Assembly (NCBI RefSeq): GCF_015058545.1
Contig: NZ_SVCB01000042.1
Location: forward strand, 1-15,461
Reading direction: 5' to 3'
DNA: 15,461 bases
From: Veillonella sp.
GTDB taxonomy: Bacteria > Bacillota > Negativicutes > Veillonellales > Veillonellaceae
The translations under genes and the position numbers were made by a program. How positions within the stretch are numbered: position 1 is the first letter of the stretch; each line of letters begins with the position of its first letter. This document shows positions 14,577-15,461 of the stretch, piece by piece. Under the pieces are notes generated by a model. That model did no database searches. It was not told the origin of the DNA and saw only the letters and a list, made by a program, of their open reading frames with translations.

Positions 14577-14605
14577 AGCATACCACGAATGTATAACCAT
14601 GACAA
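14577..14605 (-). promoter_or_regulatory. Sigma-A promoter of the RelB-like gene
   Basis: On the minus strand TTGTCA (14600-14605, 5/6) and TATGCT (14577-14582, 4/6) are 17 nt apart, about 45 nt upstream of the ATG. The -35 lies inside the inverted repeat at 14591-14612. Confidence 0.65.
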
Positions 14606-14612
14606 GTTATAC
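14591..14612. promoter_or_regulatory. Candidate autoregulatory operator of the RelB-like gene
   Basis: GTATAAC-N8-GTTATAC is a perfect 7-bp inverted repeat whose spacer contains the -35 hexamer. Operators at this position are typical of ribbon-helix-helix antitoxins that repress their own promoter. Binding by this protein is inferred. Confidence 0.6.
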
Positions 14613-14663
14613 AATTATGAAGAAAATTCCTTAGTAAAACATAAAAGATATTATTATTTTGTC

Positions 14664-14692
14664 ATACAAAAAAAGACCCCGAAGGGTCTTTT
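14664..14692 (-). terminator. Intrinsic terminator after the lipoprotein gene
   Basis: AAAAGACCC (14671-14679) and GGGTCTTTT (14684-14692) form a perfect 9-bp stem. On the minus strand the loop is a stable TTCG tetraloop and a T run follows. It begins 8 nt past the lipoprotein stop. Confidence 0.95.
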
Positions 14693-14699
14693 ATATGAT

Positions 14700-15284
14700 T
14701 TACTGTTTAATTTCCTTTATAAAATTACCTTGCGCATCAAAGCGTAATATATATTTTTCGTTAGTGCCGTTTATTTTTATGTCAGCTTCAAAAACACTTC
14801 GATTAACACGGTAATTATACCAAATAACTTCTTCTACTGTGCCGCCTTCAATACTCTTAGCCTTTTCTTCGGCCGCTTTATAGATATCAGTCACTTTATT
14901 AAAATCAATACTGTTTAAATCTCCCAGATTTTCTTCTAATTTACCGGGACCGATTAATTCGAGAGGTTTCGGATCAGACCATTTTCCGTCCTTATAATCA
15001 TAACGAACAACCTGATTCGTTGTGCCCGGTTTTTGCACATCAATTCTGCCGGTCATGCCGGTTTCCTTATGATACATCAGATAAATATCGTCCATTGCTT
15101 TCAAATCATGGCCCTTCAACTCCGGCCTATTCTTCAGGTCATCCATAATCTTATTGGCTAAACCCTGATCGGTAAATACATTGGCGTTCTTGTCGCCACC
15201 AATTAAATTATCGATTGGATTACTACAGCCACCTACAATAATGCCAAACACTAAAACTACTAACATTAACACTAACTTTCTCAT
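14700..15284 (-). CDS. Small lipoprotein of unknown function
   Basis: 194 residues. The N-terminus is a lipoprotein signal: basic MRK, a hydrophobic stretch of about 15 residues and a lipobox-like VGGC with the acylated cysteine at C20, so the mature protein is membrane-anchored outside the cytoplasm. The mature part is charged and soluble-looking; around 80-100 and 150-190 it alternates like beta strands, reminiscent of small PepSY-like or DUF lipoproteins, but I cannot assign a family. The ATG at 15284 has GGGGAGG 7 nt upstream. It is monocistronic, between the tRNA terminator and its own terminator. Confidence 0.8.
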   Translation of the reverse strand: MRKLVLMLVVLVFGIIVGGCSNPIDNLIGGDKNANVFTDQGLANKIMDDLKNRPELKGHDLKAMDDIYLMYHKETGMTGRIDVQKPGTTNQVVRYDYKDGKWSDPKPLELIGPGKLEENLGDLNSIDFNKVTDIYKAAEEKAKSIEGGTVEEVIWYNYRVNRSVFEADIKINGTNEKYILRFDAQGNFIKEIKQ

Positions 15285-15344
15285 GTTCTTGCCTCCCCAG
15301 TTCAGTAAGAATATAAAAAATAATGATATAAAACCACTTTCATT

Positions 15345-15371
15345 ATTTTATCACATTAATCAATAATTCAA
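15345..15371 (-). promoter_or_regulatory. Weak candidate promoter for the lipoprotein gene
   Basis: On the minus strand TTGAAT (15366-15371) and TAAAAT (15345-15350) are 15 nt apart, shorter than ideal. The gap is AT-rich and other choices exist. Confidence 0.3.
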
Positions 15372-15402
15372 TAATGCCTAAACTGCAATGGGTAACAAAA
15401 AC

Positions 15403-15428
15403 AAAAAAACCGCACCTCTGTGCGGTTT
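15403..15428 (-). terminator. Intrinsic terminator after the tRNA gene
   Basis: AAACCGCAC (15407-15415) and GTGCGGTTT (15420-15428) form a perfect 9-bp stem with a 4-nt loop. On the minus strand a T run follows. It begins 6 nt after the tRNA CCA end. Confidence 0.95.
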
Positions 15429-15434
15429 CTAATG

Positions 15435-15461
15435 TGGTGGAGATAAGCGGGATCGAACCGC
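15435..15461 (-). tRNA. tRNA 3' end, probably tRNA-Ala (5' part outside window)
   Basis: On the minus strand the edge reads GCGG-TTCGATC-CCGCT, a T-arm with the canonical TTCRANY loop. The acceptor strand TATCTCC, discriminator A and an encoded CCA follow. The U at position 70 is what the G3-U70 identity pair of tRNA-Ala requires, and the sequence closely resembles bacterial tRNA-Ala 3' ends from memory. The anticodon is not in the window, so the amino acid is an inference. Confidence 0.8.

Overview
The window looks like a chromosomal segment of a low-to-mid G+C Firmicute, most likely a Negativicute close to Veillonella. This is my judgement from gene content, gene order, a perfect CIRCE element and codon style; no 16S rRNA or database hit supports it. 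Every gene I can support lies on the minus strand, so transcription runs from high to low coordinates. Most of the content is ordinary housekeeping. The less usual material is in the untranslated regions.

Reading in the direction of transcription, the window starts with the 3' end of a tRNA (very probably tRNA-Ala, from its U70 acceptor base) and its terminator. Next comes a small lipoprotein gene with its own terminator. A RelB-like ribbon-helix-helix gene follows, behind a promoter that carries a perfect inverted repeat. It has no toxin partner and is followed at once by an unknown four-helix membrane protein. Then comes a very small siroheme/4Fe-4S sulfite-nitrite reductase-type protein behind a CRP/FNR-type operator, and then a Ktr-type potassium uptake pair (ktrB, ktrA).

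An OPT-family transporter comes next. It has a perfect-consensus promoter and a leader of about 218 nt with three predicted helices, the last of which buries the Shine-Dalgarno sequence. After its terminator lies the heat-shock operon hrcA-grpE-dnaK-dnaJ-prmA, headed by a consensus promoter and CIRCE and ended by a hairpin. A separate promoter then drives rsmE and mtaB (RNA modification). mtaB runs off the left edge.

The genes fall into functional blocks: chaperones and their repressor HrcA, ribosome and tRNA modification (PrmA, RsmE, MtaB), potassium homeostasis (KtrAB), peptide or metal-complex uptake (OPT) and sulfur/nitrogen oxyanion redox chemistry. The most notable observations are the OPT leader; two places where the 3' end of a gene is followed by several decayed copies of its own C-terminal codons and stop (OPT and rsmE); a long imperfect stem-loop between grpE and dnaK; and the orphan RelB-like regulator. 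I did not find a clear new multi-gene system.
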